Assembly (NCBI GenBank): GCA_905214425.1
Contig: CAJMLY010000014.1
Coordinates: 1-52,313, forward strand
DNA from: an uncultured bacterium
GTDB lineage: Bacteria > Actinomycetota > Coriobacteriia > Coriobacteriales > Coriobacteriaceae
Length of the DNA stretch: 52,313 nucleotides
Direction of reading: 5' to 3'
In this document: one piece after another, positions 50,394 through 52,313 of the stretch
Position numbering within the stretch: position 1 is the first letter of the stretch
How the letters are laid out: the number at the start of each line of letters is the position of its first letter
Made by a program: the position numbers and the translations under genes
The notes under the pieces: model-generated
The model's database searches: none
Told to the model about the DNA's origin: nothing
What the model saw: only the letters and a program-made list of their open reading frames with translations

Positions 50394-50723
50394 CTATAAC
50401 GCCGCAGCGATTGCTTCAGTCACAAACTTATTGAGTGACTCACCCTTCTTTGCCGCTGCCAGCGCTGCTTGCTTGTGGAGCTCAGAGCCCGTTCTTACGT
50501 TGAACGAGCCCTTAAAAGCCCGCTCGGGTTCCTTGCCCTTCTCGGCGCAAAACTCAAGGTAATCGTCGACGGCGTCGTGGAAGCATCGCTCCACCTCTTC
50601 AGCTGTGGAGCCTTCAAATACGATTGCGTCCCTAATGCCGGTGACCATACCTGTTAGCACATGCTGTTCGGCATCGAACTCGACTGGGGCGAAATAACCC
50701 TTGTATGCCAAAACGTTACTCAT
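50394..50723 (-). CDS. hicB: HicB-family antitoxin
   Basis: A 109-residue protein. Residues 1-60 are the HicB RNase H-like fold (YKGYFAPVEFDAEQHVLTGMVTGIRDAIVFEGSTAEEVERCFHDAVDDYLEFC). The C-terminus is a ribbon-helix-helix-type DNA-binding part (FKGSFNVRTGSELHKQAALAAAKKGESLNKFVTEAI). It should neutralise HicA and repress the operon. The ATG at 50723 has GGAGG and overlaps the hicA stop by 8 bases; a start five codons upstream is less likely. Confidence 0.9.
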   Translation of the reverse strand: MSNVLAYKGYFAPVEFDAEQHVLTGMVTGIRDAIVFEGSTAEEVERCFHDAVDDYLEFCAEKGKEPERAFKGSFNVRTGSELHKQAALAAAKKGESLNKFVTEAIAAAL

Positions 50724-50979
50724 GACTACCTCCGACATCTTGCAGAAATCGAACGATGTTTCGAATGGTCCCCGCCGTCAATTCGTCAGATGGATGTGGC
50801 GCGTGCATTACGAACATCCTGCCATCTGATGGCTTGTAGAAGCGAATGCGCGATCCGGATGTCTTGCCTTTGTTGTCCATTTCAAAGCCATATGAAGCCA
50901 TGACTTTTAAAAAATCGGTATACCGATACGTCGAAGGGCAGCTAAGCAGTTGGGCGATGAGTTTATCGGTCCGAGTCAT
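50716..50979 (-). CDS. hicA: HicA-family mRNA interferase toxin
   Basis: An 87-residue double-stranded RNA-binding-fold toxin of usual length. It has GFEMDNKGKTSGSRIRFYK and HAPHPSDELTAGTIRNIVRFLQDVGG. Classical HicA carries GSH with the catalytic His; this one has GSR, with conserved histidines in the later HAPHP motif, as in another common HicA branch. It would cut mRNA when HicB is lost. It precedes hicB, the normal order. The start has GAGGTGGG. Confidence 0.88.
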   Translation of the reverse strand: MTRTDKLIAQLLSCPSTYRYTDFLKVMASYGFEMDNKGKTSGSRIRFYKPSDGRMFVMHAPHPSDELTAGTIRNIVRFLQDVGGSHE

Positions 50980-50992
50980 CCCACCTCACATT

Positions 50993-51015
50993 TTGCAACT
51001 ATATCCTAGTTGCAA
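50993..51015. promoter_or_regulatory. Operator/promoter dyad of hicAB
   Basis: TTGCAACT (50993-51000) and AGTTGCAA (51008-51015) form a perfect dyad with a 7-base centre, 14 bases before the hicA start. This is the expected place for HicB autorepression. Confidence 0.65.
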
Positions 51016-51041
51016 TTTAAGTCCGATGCAAGCACCACTAC

Positions 51042-51072
51042 TATAGAACATGTGTACGTATAGAACAAGTGT
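51042..51072. repeat. Direct repeat TATAGAACA(A/T)GTGT
   Basis: TATAGAACATGTGT (51042-51055) and TATAGAACAAGTGT (51059-51072), 17 bases apart. The ATAGAACA core also occurs in the GntR-linked sites at 46196-46278. No plus-strand gene starts nearby; it may belong to the hicAB control region. Confidence 0.5.
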
Positions 51073-51139
51073 TCGAACCACCGCAAAGGCACCTGCCACT
51101 TCGTGGGGGTTTTGCTGGTGGGGCGGGTGTCTGCGGCGG

Positions 51140-51280
51140 TTTGTCTCGATCTGTAACAGTAGCCCGGCAAAAATGGGCCTAGCTGTTACAGATTGAGACA
51201 AAGAGCCGGCGCCATTCGGAAACGTCTCGATCTGTAACATCTGGAGCCGATATTGCCGCCTAGATGTTACAGATGGAGAC
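51140..51280. repeat. Structured repeat family 5: tandem hairpins with TCTGTAACA arms
   Basis: Hairpin 1: 51140-51158 with 51184-51202 (19 bases, one mismatch). Hairpin 2: 51224-51242 with 51262-51280 (19 bases, one mismatch). All arms contain (G)TCTC-ATCTGTAACA or its complement. Loops are unrelated. The gap 51073-51329 holds no gene. Confidence 0.82.
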
Positions 51281-51329
51281 AAAACTGGTGGGACGGGCTG
51301 AGCTGCCCCGCCCAAGCGGCGGAAAAGAA

Positions 51330-51366
51330 AAGGCAGATTTTTAGGCATGTCCCAAAAATCTGCCTT
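51330..51366 (-). terminator. Terminator of the M16 peptidase gene, also repeat family 6 copy B
   Basis: AAGGCAGATTTTT (51330-51342) pairs perfectly with AAAAATCTGCCTT (51354-51366). The minus-strand RNA ends TTTTCTTTT. The loop, GGGACATGCCT on the minus strand, matches the element at 48569-48593. Confidence 0.85.
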
Positions 51367-51372
51367 TGTGCG

Positions 51373-52313
51373 TTAGGCCAGCAGGTCGATGACGGTAAAG
51401 CCGGAGTTGCTCTTGGCGATGACGTCGCGGCCGCCAAAGACACAGGTGGGCGACGCGGCTGCGATGCGCGTCACATCGGCGCCGAGCGAGCGCAGCTCAC
51501 CGGGCGTGGCCGCGAGCATCTGGGCGCGGCGCTCCTCGCGTGCATGCGGATCGAGCCCGGCCAGGTAGGTCGTATTGCGGCGCTTGGTGAGCGCGTACGG
51601 CTTCACTGGCGCGTCCATGCCGCTCACACAGCTTACGATAAAGCCCTCGAATGCGGCCTCGTCGGGCTCAAAGCTGCCGAGCCATGCGCCCGCGCGTTCC
51701 ACGCGCTCAATCGAAGGATCGACCGCCGGGTCGCGGTAGGTGTAGAACGCCGTCTGACGCTCACCGGCCGCGCGGAATCCGCAGCCGTACGCACCGCCCT
51801 TCACGCGGATCTCGTTCCACAGGTAGTCGTAGGAGAGCGCGTTGGCAGCTACGGCCCAAGCGCCCGTCACGTCGATGCCCAGGCGACGCGGGTCGCACGC
51901 GCTTGCCGCAAAGCAGATGTCGCTGGGGATAACGAACGCCTCGTGACGGTCGTGCGGCTCCGGCACCACGAGCGTGCCGCTGGCAGCGCCGTCGCCAGCG
52001 CCAAGCCCCAGGTTGCCCGCGGCATCCCAGTACGCGTCAAAGTCCTCGTCGCTGCCGGTAAAGCTTGCCATGCAGCCATCGGCCACAAAGATGCGGTCTG
52101 CCAGCGCGGCAAGCTTGGCGCGCAGGTCGTCCAGACGCTCGTCAAAGTGCTCGAGCAAATCGCGCAGGAACAGGTAGAAGTCCACGCCCGAAAGCTGTTC
52201 GCGCACCACGGCCGAAGGTGAGCTGTAGCTCATCGCGCGACCCAGCGCCGCCGAGTGTCCGTTGTTGATAAAGCCCTGCTCAAGCCCAATGCGAATCTGC
52301 GTGAGCACGTCGC
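51373..52313 (-). CDS. M16C-family zinc peptidase, C-terminal part (runs off the window)
   Basis: At least 313 residues of the C-terminal half of a presequence-protease-like M16C peptidase. NEIRVKGGAYGCGF is the well-kept substrate-binding motif of the C-terminal M16 domain, and ALTKRRNTTYLAGLDPHAREERRAQML follows. The catalytic HxxEH lies in the N-terminal half, beyond the right edge. Family members degrade peptides inside a clam-shell chamber. The frame is open to the window edge, so the start is not visible; a GTG at 52308 is not the real start. Confidence 0.85.
   Translation of the reverse strand, partial: DVLTQIRIGLEQGFINNGHSAALGRAMSYSSPSAVVREQLSGVDFYLFLRDLLEHFDERLDDLRAKLAALADRIFVADGCMASFTGSDEDFDAYWDAAGNLGLGAGDGAASGTLVVPEPHDRHEAFVIPSDICFAASACDPRRLGIDVTGAWAVAANALSYDYLWNEIRVKGGAYGCGFRAAGERQTAFYTYRDPAVDPSIERVERAGAWLGSFEPDEAAFEGFIVSCVSGMDAPVKPYALTKRRNTTYLAGLDPHAREERRAQMLAATPGELRSLGADVTRIAAASPTCVFGGRDVIAKSNSGFTVIDLLA

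Overview
This 52 kb window is high-GC bacterial chromosome, most likely from a gut Coriobacteriia and probably Collinsella. That is inferred from GC-rich codon use, gene content (LytS/LytTR two-component pairs, UMF1 transporter, rubrerythrin, Fe-S-less MutY-like protein, mannose-family PTS linked to SIS-domain deglycases) and intergenic hairpin repeats; no marker gene was compared. I recognise 46 protein genes and one tRNA (Asp, GUC). I see no phage, insertion sequence, rRNA or CRISPR array. The last gene runs off the right edge.

Layout. 0-13 kb: a membrane-anchored C39-like peptidase (minus strand), an APC permease with a metal-dependent amidohydrolase, and two paralogous LytS-type kinase / LytTR regulator pairs separated by a zinc-dependent phospholipase C-like protein, a UMF1 transporter and a GT2 glycosyltransferase that overlaps the second kinase. 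13-26 kb: tRNA-Asp, an Rrf2 regulator with a MutY-like glycosylase, rubrerythrin, two small membrane proteins, an AT-richer nucleotidyltransferase plus DNA-binding protein pair that looks like a toxin-antitoxin or defence module, rmuC, an ABC exporter, nth, a zinc-ribbon membrane protein and a glutathionylspermidine-synthase-like ATP-grasp gene flanked by 45-base direct repeats. 26-32 kb: mfd, a PAP2 phosphatase, a threonine-aldolase-like enzyme and a GNAT acetyltransferase.

32.7-47.3 kb is the most coherent metabolic block: three GntR/UTRA regulators, three SIS-domain proteins of the fructoselysine-6-phosphate deglycase type, a complete mannose-family PTS (EIIAB, EIIC, EIID), an EamA exporter and a HAD phosphatase. 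It resembles gfr/frl systems that import and phosphorylate glycated amino acids (Amadori products) and split them into sugar phosphate plus free amino acid. Candidate operators lie in front of several of these genes. A YitT membrane protein and recQ are embedded in it. 47.5-52.3 kb: an L-2-hydroxyacid dehydrogenase, MetA (with the Glu111 of acetyl-CoA-using enzymes), 5-formyl-THF cyclo-ligase, a HicA/HicB pair and the end of an M16C peptidase gene.

The most unusual feature is between the genes. At least seven families of hairpin-forming repeats occupy the gaps. In several, two copies share loop and flank sequence while the stem arms differ and remain complementary, in two cases with single-pair covariation that I can read directly. 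This points to selected structure or to an arm-replacing mechanism, and is the strongest candidate here for something undescribed.
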